The notes: generated by a model from the sequence alone, not told the origin. A stretch of DNA of 6,199 nt from an uncultured Lacticaseibacillus sp. (GCA_934339215.1 CAKRHU010000102.1:1-6199); one strand, 5' to 3'. Shown: positions 1 to 5,970, counted from the first letter of the stretch. Made by a program: numbers and translations.

Positions 1-71
1 TCCATTCACTTTGACCGTGACGGATAAGCACTAATTTTGCCATCTAGAGATTACCTCGCTTAATATTTTTA

Positions 72-88
72 GTATCATCTTATGATAC
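72..88. repeat. Small perfect inverted repeat in upstream region
   Basis: GTATCAT and ATGATAC form a perfect 7-bp dyad around a 3-nt CTT spacer. No T-tract follows on either strand, so it does not look like an intrinsic terminator. It could be a regulator binding site, but the distance to the next promoter (about 180 bp) leaves its role unknown. The stretch 1-267 otherwise shows no open frame or RNA gene that I can recognise. Confidence 0.4.
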
Positions 89-97
89 CGCATTTTC

Positions 98-120
98 TGA
101 AATAACGCGACGCTATTTCA
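98..120. repeat. Inverted repeat with 10-nt arms
   Basis: TGAAATAACG and CGCTATTTCA pair over 10 positions around a CGA loop. The single mismatch becomes a G-U wobble if the minus strand is read as RNA. There is no T-tract on the minus side, so this is not a convincing terminator. It could be the remnant of a 3' structure of a gene to the left, or an operator. Confidence 0.35.
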
Positions 121-195
121 AAATTTGCCCTGATGTAAGCGAATGCATCGTCAATTGTTAAAAACCACAACTTGTGTTGAGCTTTGTGATTGCTT

Positions 196-224
196 GTGAC
201 GAACTGATAATCAGAATAGTTCAC
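196..224. promoter_or_regulatory. Nested dyad upstream of the transporter promoter
   Basis: The outer arms GTGA(CG)AACT and AGTTCAC pair with a 2-nt bulge. Overlapping them is a perfect palindrome, CTGAT-A-ATCAG, at 204-214. The dyad ends about 44 bp before the -35 of the predicted transporter promoter, a distance suited to an activator site. No specific regulator can be named. Confidence 0.3.
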
Positions 225-267
225 GTTTTCATTATAAAAATTAATATTGAACATTTTTTCAAGGTCG

Positions 268-300
268 TTTACATTAAAATAACGTACGATTATCGTGCGT
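268..300 (+). promoter_or_regulatory. Predicted promoter of the OFA transporter with overlapping operator-like palindrome
   Basis: The -35 is TTTACA (268-273), followed by a 17-bp spacer and a -10 TATCGT (291-296), a moderate match to the vegetative sigma consensus. An imperfect palindrome, ACGTACGAT-T-ATCGTGCGT (282-300, one mismatch), covers the -10 and the expected start site. That is a typical position for a repressor. The same palindrome contains the GTG that would begin the longer open frame, which argues against that upstream start. Confidence 0.5.
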
Positions 301-336
301 TGGGAACTTATTATTCGTTTTAGAAAGGGAGCGGCT

Positions 337-1572
337 ATGTTGAGAACTAATCGTTACGTTGTTGCAGTAGCAGGGGTTGTGTTTCATCTTATGATCGGCT
401 CCGTTTATGCTTGGAGTGTTTATACCCAAGCGATTCAAGCGCAAACGGCTTGGTCTGAGGCCACGATTTCGTTTGCTTTTAGTTTGGCGATTTTCTTTTT
501 AGGCCTGTCAGCGGCTTTTGCCGGGCGGTTGGTCGAACGCTTCGGCCCTAACGTGACTGGCACCATTGCCAGTTTTTGTTATGGCAGTGGCATGTTACTA
601 ACTGGGGTGGCGATTCACACCCAGCAATTATGGTTACTGTATTTGGCTTATGGCGCGATCGGCGGCTTGGGCTTAGGCTTTGGTTATGTCACCCCAGTTT
701 CCACGATCATCAAGTGGTTTCCGAAACATCGCGGGATGGCCGCCGGTTGTGCGATCATGGGCTTTGGGTTTGCAGCGATGCTGACAAGCCCCATCGCGCA
801 TCACCTCATTGCTACAGTCGGGGTGGTTTCGACGTTCTACACCTTGGGGATTTTATATTTTGTGGTGATGATCATCGCCGCCCAATTTATTCGGCCACCC
901 AAGCATGCGGCAAAAGCGACGGTTTCTCAACCAGCTGGGGTCAGTTTAACTGGTGGCCAACAACTGACCGCCAATCAAGCGGTGCGCACTCGCGAATTCA
1001 GATTATTGTGGTTGATGTTTTTCATCAATATCACCTGTGGTATCGGCTTAGTTGCCGCGGCCTCACCAATGGCACAAGCCAATACGGCGATGACGCCGGC
1101 CACCGCCGCGTTAATGGTCGGGATCATCGGCGTGTTCAATGGTCTAGGGCGGCTGCTTTGGGCCAGTGCTTCGGATTGGTTAGGCCGGCCCAACACCTTC
1201 AGTGCCGTGTTTGCCATTATGTTGGTCTTGTTGTTAGCTTTACTCGGCATTCATTCCCCGGCTTTGTTTACCGTCGCGTTTTGTATTATTTTGTCCGGGT
1301 ATGGGGCGGGATTTTCGGTGATTCCGACTTATCTCAGCGATATTTTCGGCACCAAAGAACTCGGCGCGATTCACGGTTATGTCCTGACGGCTTGGGGCGT
1401 GGCTGGGTTAGTCGGGCCAGTGGTGTTGGCTTACACGCATGAGTTGACCCACAGCTACAACACTACCCTGTTCGTGTTTGCCGGTTTGGAATTGATTGCG
1501 TTAGGCACGTCTTTTGCCATTCGCAAAGCTTTCGTCAAAACGCCGCAAACTAGCCGTTCAACCGTTCGCTAA
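337..1572 (+). CDS. OFA-family MFS transporter (oxalate/formate antiporter-like), 411 aa
   Basis: This is a twelve-helix major facilitator of the OFA type, the family of OxlT and YhjX, which move small carboxylates across the cytoplasmic membrane. Recognisable segments are GSVYAWSVY in helix 1 (21-29), a motif A-like loop GRLVERFGPN (63-72), the GFGYVTP...KWFPKHRGMAAG stretch (115-137), a second motif A-like segment NGLGRLL...SDWLGR (268-284), and GYGAGFSVIPTYLSDIFG (321-338). Arg272 in NGLGR may correspond to the substrate-binding Arg272 of OxlT. No lysine is present in the predicted helix 11 (about 343-366), where OxlT has its second key charge, so oxalate is not a safe substrate; pyruvate, lactate, formate or another monocarboxylate is possible. 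The chosen ATG follows AAAGGGAG by a normal spacing. The central loop (about 187-220) is polar, as expected for MFS proteins. Confidence 0.88.
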   Translation: MLRTNRYVVAVAGVVFHLMIGSVYAWSVYTQAIQAQTAWSEATISFAFSLAIFFLGLSAAFAGRLVERFGPNVTGTIASFCYGSGMLLTGVAIHTQQLWLLYLAYGAIGGLGLGFGYVTPVSTIIKWFPKHRGMAAGCAIMGFGFAAMLTSPIAHHLIATVGVVSTFYTLGILYFVVMIIAAQFIRPPKHAAKATVSQPAGVSLTGGQQLTANQAVRTREFRLLWLMFFINITCGIGLVAAASPMAQANTAMTPATAALMVGIIGVFNGLGRLLWASASDWLGRPNTFSAVFAIMLVLLLALLGIHSPALFTVAFCIILSGYGAGFSVIPTYLSDIFGTKELGAIHGYVLTAWGVAGLVGPVVLAYTHELTHSYNTTLFVFAGLELIALGTSFAIRKAFVKTPQTSRSTVR

Positions 1573-1583
1573 CGCCAAAAATT

Positions 1584-1592
1584 TGTTATGAT
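1584..1592 (+). promoter_or_regulatory. Possible extended -10 promoter for the small membrane protein
   Basis: TGT followed by TATGAT fits an extended -10 element just after the transporter stop codon. I see no good -35. The small gene may therefore have a weak promoter of its own or be read through from the transporter, since no terminator lies between them. Confidence 0.35.
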
Positions 1593-1623
1593 AGACGTAA
1601 CTTCAGAAGGAAACGGTACGCCT

Positions 1624-1827
1624 ATGCGAAAATTTTGGCTTGCGATCACAGTATTTTTCATCCTTTCAGTCATTTATTTCATCGTTTATGTCAATTCATT
1701 GAGCTTGCAAACGTTAGTCAATACCTCGTCTGCGTGGGGTAGCTTACACATTGCCGCTGATTGCGGATTGTTTGGGGGCGGGATCGCCTTGATTTTGCAT
1801 TTTATCAACAAATTGCGCCACCCTTAA
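1624..1827 (+). CDS. Small two-helix membrane protein, 67 aa, unknown function
   Basis: I do not recognise a family. The protein begins MRKFWLAITVFF and has two hydrophobic segments, about residues 4-25 and 45-62, joined by a short polar stretch (LQTLVNTSSAWG). It ends in a basic tail, KLRHP. It is probably a small integral membrane protein with both ends on the same side. The ATG at 1624 is preceded by AGAAGGAAA with a somewhat long spacing; the in-frame ATG at 1588 has no binding site and lies inside the putative -10 element. It lies 51 bp after the transporter stop and just before a strong terminator, so it closes the plus-strand unit. Whether it works with the transporter is unknown. Confidence 0.6.
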   Translation: MRKFWLAITVFFILSVIYFIVYVNSLSLQTLVNTSSAWGSLHIAADCGLFGGGIALILHFINKLRHP

Positions 1828-1834
1828 TGGTACT

Positions 1835-1880
1835 AAAATCGCCTCACAAGTTGTTGAAACGCAACTTGTGAGGCGATTTT
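1835..1880. terminator. Bidirectional intrinsic terminator
   Basis: Two perfectly complementary 19-nt arms (1835-1853 and 1862-1880) enclose an 8-nt loop. The stem starts with AAAATCGCC and ends with GGCGATTTT, giving a T-rich tail on both strands (TTTTTAT on plus, TTTTA on minus). It separates the convergent small membrane protein gene and the AI-2E-family gene and should stop transcription from both sides. Confidence 0.93.
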
Positions 1881-1895
1881 TATGAGGCAGTTAAA

Positions 1896-2906
1896 TTAAT
1901 CTTCTTCGATTTTTTTGACGCCGATAATATCCAACAAAAAGGTAAAAATTGGGATCCCGACGATCAAACCCCAAGTCCCGAATAATTCTTCGCCTAGCAA
2001 CAACACCACAAAAGTGAAAAACGCTGGCAATTTGGTGCGACTGGACATGAATTTAGGATTCAGAACATAAGCTTCCAAGGCATGAATCGCTAAAATCATC
2101 ATGATAATGGTGATGACCCCTTGTAGCCCATCGACGGTAAAGGCGATGATCGCTAGCGGAATGGTCGAGATGAACGCCCCGGCCACTGGGATCAAGGATA
2201 GGATGAATACCATGATCGCCAGCGTTGGAATGTTAGGCATTTTCAAGAAAACCAAGGTGATCGTAGTAATGGTCGTATTGACGATGGCAATCACGATTTG
2301 CGCTTCGATCACCACCCCGAAGGTATCGATGAACTTGTCGGCAAAGAATTTCAGATCCGCGAAGTACCAGCCAAATGGGGAGCTCAAGAACATGTTGCCG
2401 AACTTCTTCAGCGAATCGATTTCCACGGTAAAGAAGAAACTGAGGATCAATGACAAGAAGAACGTGACCCCCATGGCCCCGATCGAGCCGACATATTCCA
2501 AAATACCGCCGAGCCATTTTTGAATTTGGGTTTTCAGATTCATTTGGTCGATGGATTGTAAAATCCACTGAATGGTTTTGTTATTGTCAAAACTGCCAGA
2601 ATTGTAGAATTTCATGACTGAGTTGAACGAGCTGACCGATTGATTGATGATTTCTGGCACATAATGGATCAACACGTAACTGACGCCAGCGATGATCAAC
2701 AGATATAACGGTGCGACGACCACCACTGCCGGCACATGGACGTATTGACGCACTAAATTGATCGCCCGCGTCACCAAGAAAGCGAAGATGAACGTCAACA
2801 AAATCGTGCTCATAATACTGCGCGCCAGCCACAACAACAAGATGACGCTGGCTAAAACTGCCCCGCGGCGCACTGGTGTGTTGCGCAAAAATTTTTCGTA
2901 TGTCAT
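1896..2906 (-). CDS. AI-2E family transporter (putative permease), 336 aa
   Basis: This is a polytopic membrane protein of the AI-2E transporter family (PF01594, formerly UPF0118). Members have been linked to autoinducer-2 export or to sodium/proton antiport, and the substrate cannot be read from sequence. Visible features are an N-terminal pair of hydrophobic helices (about 16-48), another at 58-82, a soluble amphipathic stretch (about 85-135), and a helix at 140-161. The family's conserved C-terminal half follows: SLIPVAGAFISTIP (237-250), then LNPKFMSSRTKLP (282-294), GEELFGTWGLIVGIP (305-319) and a last helix. The acidic tail KKIEED is cytoplasmic by inference. The start at 2906 has AAGGAGG six bases upstream; the longer open frame would run back through the promoter and the neighbour's terminator. 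It is a single-gene unit between two terminators. Confidence 0.88.
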   Translation of the reverse strand: MTYEKFLRNTPVRRGAVLASVILLLWLARSIMSTILLTFIFAFLVTRAINLVRQYVHVPAVVVVAPLYLLIIAGVSYVLIHYVPEIINQSVSSFNSVMKFYNSGSFDNNKTIQWILQSIDQMNLKTQIQKWLGGILEYVGSIGAMGVTFFLSLILSFFFTVEIDSLKKFGNMFLSSPFGWYFADLKFFADKFIDTFGVVIEAQIVIAIVNTTITTITLVFLKMPNIPTLAIMVFILSLIPVAGAFISTIPLAIIAFTVDGLQGVITIIMMILAIHALEAYVLNPKFMSSRTKLPAFFTFVVLLLGEELFGTWGLIVGIPIFTFLLDIIGVKKIEED

Positions 2907-2930
2907 GAAGCGCCTCCTTGTTCGGGTTTT

Positions 2931-2964
2931 ATTATACCATTGACCATCTGAATTCCAGAATTCA
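2931..2964 (-). promoter_or_regulatory. Predicted promoter of the AI-2E-family gene with a GAATTC double palindrome
   Basis: On the minus strand a perfect -10 TATAAT (2931-2936) lies 24 bp before the start codon. No strong -35 is present at the usual distance; TCTGGA is the best candidate at 17 bp. The -35 region is occupied by TGAATTC-TG-GAATTCA (2949-2964), an exact 7-bp inverted repeat around a 2-bp centre. That placement suits a regulator binding site and may explain the poor -35. Confidence 0.5.
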
Positions 2965-3000
2965 ATTGTCGCAATCTGGTGATCGTCATTTCTGAGCCGC

Positions 3001-3033
3001 AAAAAACCGGGCACACTCAGCGCGGCCCGGTTT
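3001..3033 (-). terminator. Intrinsic terminator of the sortase operon
   Basis: On the minus strand AAACCGGGC (3033-3025) pairs with GCCCGGTTT (3012-3004) around a 12-nt loop. The stem runs straight into TTTTTT. It starts only 3 bp after the sortase stop codon and ends the two-gene sortase unit before the AI-2E-family promoter. Confidence 0.9.
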
Positions 3034-3036
3034 CAA

Positions 3037-3732
3037 TTAATTAAAGATTTGTAATGCAGATTTGGTGGCATCCGTGGTTTGCGTTAAGCTTCCTTGCACA
3101 ATAATGCGATTGGTTTCACCTTCTGTGGCCGAGGCGCAAGTGACCAAGGTGACCAGCTTTTTGCCGGCAACGTCATTGATCCATTGCACCTGCGTTTCAT
3201 TCACCGTGGTTTTGGTGGTCACGGTATAGGTGTAAACCTTCGACATATCCGTTAAATATAATTTGTTGCCGAGTTGCACGTTCTTCAATGGTGAAAACAA
3301 AATGCCTTGATTGGTCATGTAATGCCCAGCCAGCGCGTAGTTGCCTTGGCCTAACGTTTGATCCGCCTTCATGGTGCCAGCGCCGGTGGACAAATTCTCA
3401 TTGGACAAGCCTTTGAGGATCGGCAAGCGCATCTTGACAGATGGGATCGCGATTTTGCCGATGGCGTTGCGCGCATTGGCAGTCGTTGCAGCTTTAGCGA
3501 CATGTTGGACATCGAGGGCTTTCACCGATTTGAAATCAAAATTGCCTTTGGATTGCTCGTTTTTCTTGACGGATTTCTTATCGATGGTTTGCATGGTGCG
3601 CTCTGATAAATGATCGACCACAAATAACTTGATCTGCTCATTAAAGACTAACGCTAACCCGATCAACAAGCCGATGACCAATAGCACCCGTACTAGCCAT
3701 ACCCGACTTTTACCTGCTTTTTGTTTCGCCAT
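3037..3732 (-). CDS. srtA: Class A sortase, 231 aa
   Basis: This is a membrane-anchored transpeptidase that cleaves LPxTG-type sorting signals of surface proteins and links them to the peptidoglycan precursor. A short basic N-terminus precedes one transmembrane helix (about 11-30) that acts as an uncleaved anchor. A linker (about 40-85) leads into the sortase domain (about 90-217), which starts IGKIAIPSVKMRLPIL. The catalytic residues are all visible: His137 in LAGHYM, Cys199 in TLVTCAS and Arg209 in TNRIIVQGSL. Size and TLVTC signature fit class A. The ATG at 3732 has GGAGG seven bases upstream; the longer frame begins upstream inside the preceding gene. The gene lies 34 bp after the stop of the sortase-like gene, so the two are almost certainly co-transcribed. 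No LPxTG substrate is encoded in this window, consistent with a housekeeping role. Confidence 0.93.
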   Translation of the reverse strand: MAKQKAGKSRVWLVRVLLVIGLLIGLALVFNEQIKLFVVDHLSERTMQTIDKKSVKKNEQSKGNFDFKSVKALDVQHVAKAATTANARNAIGKIAIPSVKMRLPILKGLSNENLSTGAGTMKADQTLGQGNYALAGHYMTNQGILFSPLKNVQLGNKLYLTDMSKVYTYTVTTKTTVNETQVQWINDVAGKKLVTLVTCASATEGETNRIIVQGSLTQTTDATKSALQIFN

Positions 3733-3766
3733 TGTGGCACCTCCGCATACCCTCATTTTACCTGAT

Positions 3767-4474
3767 TCAGTGCGCAAATACGATTAATTTGTCCGATGCA
3801 TTCACCGAGCTTTGTAACACGATGCGCTCAGTTGTGCCGCGCGTTGTAATGTTTGGATATAAGTCAACGCCGGCCTTGGTGTAACCCAGCGGATTGACGA
3901 CGGCAATTTTATCCACATGGTAGACGAACGCGCGGTTTTTGGCATCGGTGACTTTGATCGCCGCCCCAATTTTTAACTGCTTGTTTTGGACAAAAACGCC
4001 TGGGTTATGCCCGATGAACTCGGTGTTTTGTTTGTCCGTCCCAGAAAAATTGACATTACCACCCCAAGTTTGCGCCGTTAAGGCTGGGGCTTTGGTCACC
4101 GACATGTTGCCTTTGATATAAGGCACTGCCGATTGCAAAAAGTAGATCATGTTAGCACGCTGTTTGAGATTGTTATTGGCAACAACTTTCAAGGTCAAAT
4201 TCTTACTAGCCACTGACTTATCTGTCGCTGTGACTTTTACGCCGATGGTTAAATTCTGCGGCGATGCCAGCACCGGTTGGCTAGTCGTTAACGTGACTGA
4301 CTTGATCTTGGTGCTGGCATAATTGGTTTTAACGAGACTTTTCAAATTCAACGGTGTATCAACTTTAGACGTGATGCTTGTACTAGTGATTTTCACCGCA
4401 GCATTAACTGACTGCGCTTGAAAACCAGTGATTCCCCCAACGATCAACAGTAAACCTAGAATGAGTTGCTTCAT
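3767..4474 (-). CDS. Secreted sortase-like protein lacking catalytic Cys and Arg, 235 aa
   Basis: A cleavable signal peptide is clear: MKQ, then a hydrophobic core (4-18), with likely cleavage after VNA (residue 25). Residues about 27-100 are Thr/Ser/Val-rich and end in VTATDKS...LTLKVV, resembling bacterial Ig-like (DUF5011-type) domains. Residues about 105-235 follow the sortase pattern: FIGHNPGVF (His156) matches LAGHYM...ILF of the neighbour, and LKIGAAIKVTDAKNRAFVYHV matches its strand after QLGNKLYLTD. At the Cys strand the sequence is RIVLQSSVN, placing Ser223 where Cys is expected; the Arg position holds Lys229 in DKLIVF. The protein has no cysteine at all. By inference it is a pseudosortase, perhaps binding sorting signals, lipid II or the active sortase. 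The start is preceded by AAGGGAG. It is the first gene of the sortase operon. Confidence 0.75.
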   Translation of the reverse strand: MKQLILGLLLIVGGITGFQAQSVNAAVKITSTSITSKVDTPLNLKSLVKTNYASTKIKSVTLTTSQPVLASPQNLTIGVKVTATDKSVASKNLTLKVVANNNLKQRANMIYFLQSAVPYIKGNMSVTKAPALTAQTWGGNVNFSGTDKQNTEFIGHNPGVFVQNKQLKIGAAIKVTDAKNRAFVYHVDKIAVVNPLGYTKAGVDLYPNITTRGTTERIVLQSSVNASDKLIVFAH

Positions 4475-4513
4475 GGTGAACACTCCCTTGTCACCACGTT
4501 TACCACCACTTAC

Positions 4514-4543
4514 ATTATACAAGTAGTTTACGGCATGATGCAA
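4514..4543 (-). promoter_or_regulatory. Predicted promoter of the sortase operon
   Basis: On the minus strand TTGCAT (4543-4538) and a perfect TATAAT (4519-4514) are separated by 18 bp. The -35 lies 8 bp past the sfsA stop codon, and I see no terminator between them. The operon can thus start here and may also receive read-through from sfsA. Confidence 0.75.
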
Positions 4544-4551
4544 CTTTTTGG

Positions 4552-5274
4552 TCAGGCTTCGACTTCTTGAAACGGGAGTAACTCGTCAAAGATAACCGGC
4601 TCAGCTAAGTCGATATGATCCGGTCCCACGTCACAGGTGATGGCTAAGACCTGTACGCCAGCAGCTTTGGCGTTAGTGATCGCTGGGGCCAGTTCTGCAA
4701 AACGCTCCTTATAAATGGTCATATCGTGAATACCTGACAGCTGGATCACAAAAATTAAGTAACTGGCAAAACCTTCCTGTTGGGCAAGCGTTAATGTGTG
4801 CACATGCTTCAAACCGCGCGTCGTTGGTGCATCTGGGAAGGCAGCGTGAACGCCATTGGCCAAGGTCACGCCTTTGGTTTCAGCAAACCACTTTTGCCCG
4901 ATGGCATCCGCGCCAGCGAAATCTAACCTTGAATCGCGCCATGTGGTTTCAGGATGCACCGTCAAAGGTTCCTGCATCCCTGGTAGCATCAAACTGCCGT
5001 CCCGCAAGGCTGCATTGACCACCCGATTAGGCGCCAAGCTATCGATATTGATCCACCGGCCATCGCGACCCACTGCCAAAATATCATAAGGGGTTTTGCG
5101 ATCAGGATTGGCCGCTTTTTTGATGCTGATGTTATGGCCTGGCACTAAAAGTTCTTTGTTGCGGCCAGTATTGGACAAATGGGCCAACACCATATCGCCG
5201 TTTAATTCGACTTGCACCGTGAAGCGGCTGATGCGCTTGATCACATGGCCGATTTCTACATTTTCATACTGCAT
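4552..5274 (-). CDS. sfsA: SfsA family DNA/RNA nuclease-like protein, 240 aa
   Basis: SfsA (sugar fermentation stimulation protein A) was found in E. coli as a stimulator of maltose metabolism. The family has an OB-fold-like N-terminus and a PD-(D/E)xK nuclease-like core, and is now annotated as a DNA/RNA nuclease. Conserved elements seen are AHLSNTGR (31-38), APNR (81-84), DSRLDF (114-119) with Asp118, AETKGVTL (131-138) with Glu132 and Lys134, and FPDAPTTRGLKHV (146-158). Together Asp118, Glu132 and Lys134 preserve the nuclease-type active site. Length is normal for the family. The start MQYENVEIGH is preceded by GGAGGAAA; the longer frame would add 26 residues that encode part of the upstream RNA hairpin and do not resemble SfsA. 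No confident promoter is visible, so it may depend on usp read-through. Confidence 0.92.
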   Translation of the reverse strand: MQYENVEIGHVIKRISRFTVQVELNGDMVLAHLSNTGRNKELLVPGHNISIKKAANPDRKTPYDILAVGRDGRWINIDSLAPNRVVNAALRDGSLMLPGMQEPLTVHPETTWRDSRLDFAGADAIGQKWFAETKGVTLANGVHAAFPDAPTTRGLKHVHTLTLAQQEGFASYLIFVIQLSGIHDMTIYKERFAELAPAITNAKAAGVQVLAITCDVGPDHIDLAEPVIFDELLPFQEVEA

Positions 5275-5328
5275 GTTTCCTCCACTAAAAAAAGCCACGT
5301 TAAGTTGTGTTCCATCAAGCAACGCCCA

Positions 5329-5393
5329 AACATACAAACGCCGCCACACCATGATTCAAAGTACGAATCCTGATGTGGCGACGCTTGTATGTT
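5329..5393 (-). promoter_or_regulatory. Long RNA hairpin in the usp-sfsA intergenic region
   Basis: The two arms pair over about 29 positions around a 7-nt loop (GTACTTT on the minus strand). The outer 24 pairs include three non-Watson-Crick positions, and each becomes a G-U wobble only when the minus strand is the RNA; on the plus strand they are A-C mismatches. An inner GATTC/GAATC stem follows one G-A mismatch. The 3' side runs into TTTGGGCG rather than a T-tract, so it is not a standard terminator. It lies 54 nt before the sfsA start and could be an RNase III processing site or a leader control structure. Confidence 0.65.
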
Positions 5394-5428
5394 GAGCTAA
5401 AACCGCTTGCGGTCACAACCTGCTCAAC
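5391..5428 (-). other. Hairpin spanning the usp stop codon, possible weak terminator
   Basis: On the minus strand GTTGAGC (5428-5422), which contains the usp stop codon TGA, pairs exactly with GCTCAAC (5397-5391). Between them is a small ACCG-CAAG-CGGT hairpin followed by TTTTA, a poor intrinsic terminator. The distal arm shares 5391-5393 with the adjacent long hairpin, so the outermost pairs of the two structures compete. Confidence 0.45.
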
Positions 5429-5885
5429 GAACGATAATGACACTTGCTTCCGCTTCACGCACGATTTCACCAGCCACATGACCGATGTGCAACTTACCGC
5501 GACGAATGTGTGAACCTAAGATGATCAAATCAGGCTTAAACGCTGGTAAGATCTCATCTAAGATCACATGCGCTGGTTTGCCTTCGCCGATCAACGGTTG
5601 GACGTCTTGAGCACCAAAAGCTTGGGCCTTTTCGACATAGGTATTTAAGTGCGCGGCGATGTCGCTGCGCCGATCGCTCAACAAATCAGGCGATAATGAT
5701 TGATAAATATTTAAGTCACCAGTTTCCAAAACCGACACAATGCCTAACGGGATCGCATAGATCTTGGCCAACGTGCAAGCATAGTTGAATGCTTTGCGCG
5801 AGGAGTCGTCGTCATCGTCGTCGACCGCCAGCAATAAGCGGTTGTAGTGCATGGATTCAACTTCAAAATCTTCTTCAGTCGCCAT
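5424..5885 (-). CDS. Universal stress protein (UspA-like), 153 aa
   Basis: This is a single-domain cytoplasmic UspA-superfamily protein; such proteins accumulate under stress or growth arrest and often dimerise. The first strand is YNRLLLAVD (14-22), followed by an unusual run of six Asp (22-27), then SSRKAFNYACTLAKIYA (28-44). The late part of the fold is clear: KPAHVILDEI (103-112), KPDLIILGSHIRRGKLHIGHVAGEIVREA (117-145) and the last strand ASVIIVR. The usual ATP-binding signature G-2x-G-9x-G-(S/T) is not met: glycines are at 124, 130 and 135, and His136 replaces Ser/Thr, so this may be a non-ATP-binding member. The ATG at 5885 has GGAGG eight bases upstream; Met12 is a weaker alternative. 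It has its own promoter. Confidence 0.88.
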   Translation of the reverse strand: MATEEDFEVESMHYNRLLLAVDDDDDDSSRKAFNYACTLAKIYAIPLGIVSVLETGDLNIYQSLSPDLLSDRRSDIAAHLNTYVEKAQAFGAQDVQPLIGEGKPAHVILDEILPAFKPDLIILGSHIRRGKLHIGHVAGEIVREAEASVIIVR

Positions 5886-5924
5886 GGTGATGCCTCCTAT
5901 ATTTAGGTAATCCTAACAAATATC

Positions 5925-5954
5925 ATTATACCCGCCTGCATACTTAAAATGCAA
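5925..5954 (-). promoter_or_regulatory. Predicted promoter of the usp gene
   Basis: On the minus strand TTGCAT (5954-5949), an 18-bp spacer and a perfect TATAAT (5930-5925) lie 40 bp before the usp start codon. The two hexamers and spacer length are the same as in the sortase operon promoter. The site lies between the usp gene and the structured element at 5971-6162, so usp does not need that element in its leader. Confidence 0.8.
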
Positions 5955-5970
5955 GAGCTTACAAACGTTC

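Noticed and set aside
576..1442. A 288-codon open frame on the plus strand inside the transporter gene
   Set aside because: It is a shadow of the transporter frame, rich in Trp, His, Arg and Cys, with no recognisable domain or binding site. The transporter frame has clear membrane helices and family motifs.
2101..2568. Open frames on both strands within the AI-2E-family gene
   Set aside because: They overlap a well-supported gene in other frames and show no family features.
2907..3014. 36-residue N-terminal extension of the AI-2E-family protein
   Set aside because: It would begin inside the sortase terminator and run through the perfect -10 element and the ribosome binding site of the gene.
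3358..3613. Two plus-strand open frames opposite the sortase gene
   Set aside because: They are antisense shadows of a sortase with all catalytic residues intact; no ribosome binding site stands out.
3767..4474. Calling the sortase-like gene a frameshifted pseudogene
   Set aside because: The frame is intact from signal peptide to stop, with a good binding site and promoter. The missing Cys and Arg are substitutions, not the result of truncation.
5275..5352. 26-residue N-terminal extension of SfsA
   Set aside because: The extension overlaps the RNA hairpin region and lacks a binding site, whereas the internal ATG at 5274 has GGAGGAAA and matches the family start.
5329..5393. Reading the long hairpin as an intrinsic terminator
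   Set aside because: The 3' arm is followed by TTTGGGCG on the minus strand and by TGAGCTAAAA on the plus strand, so neither side has the required T-tract.
4794..5395. Plus-strand open frames opposite sfsA and its leader
   Set aside because: They lie antisense to conserved SfsA motifs and have no recognisable product.
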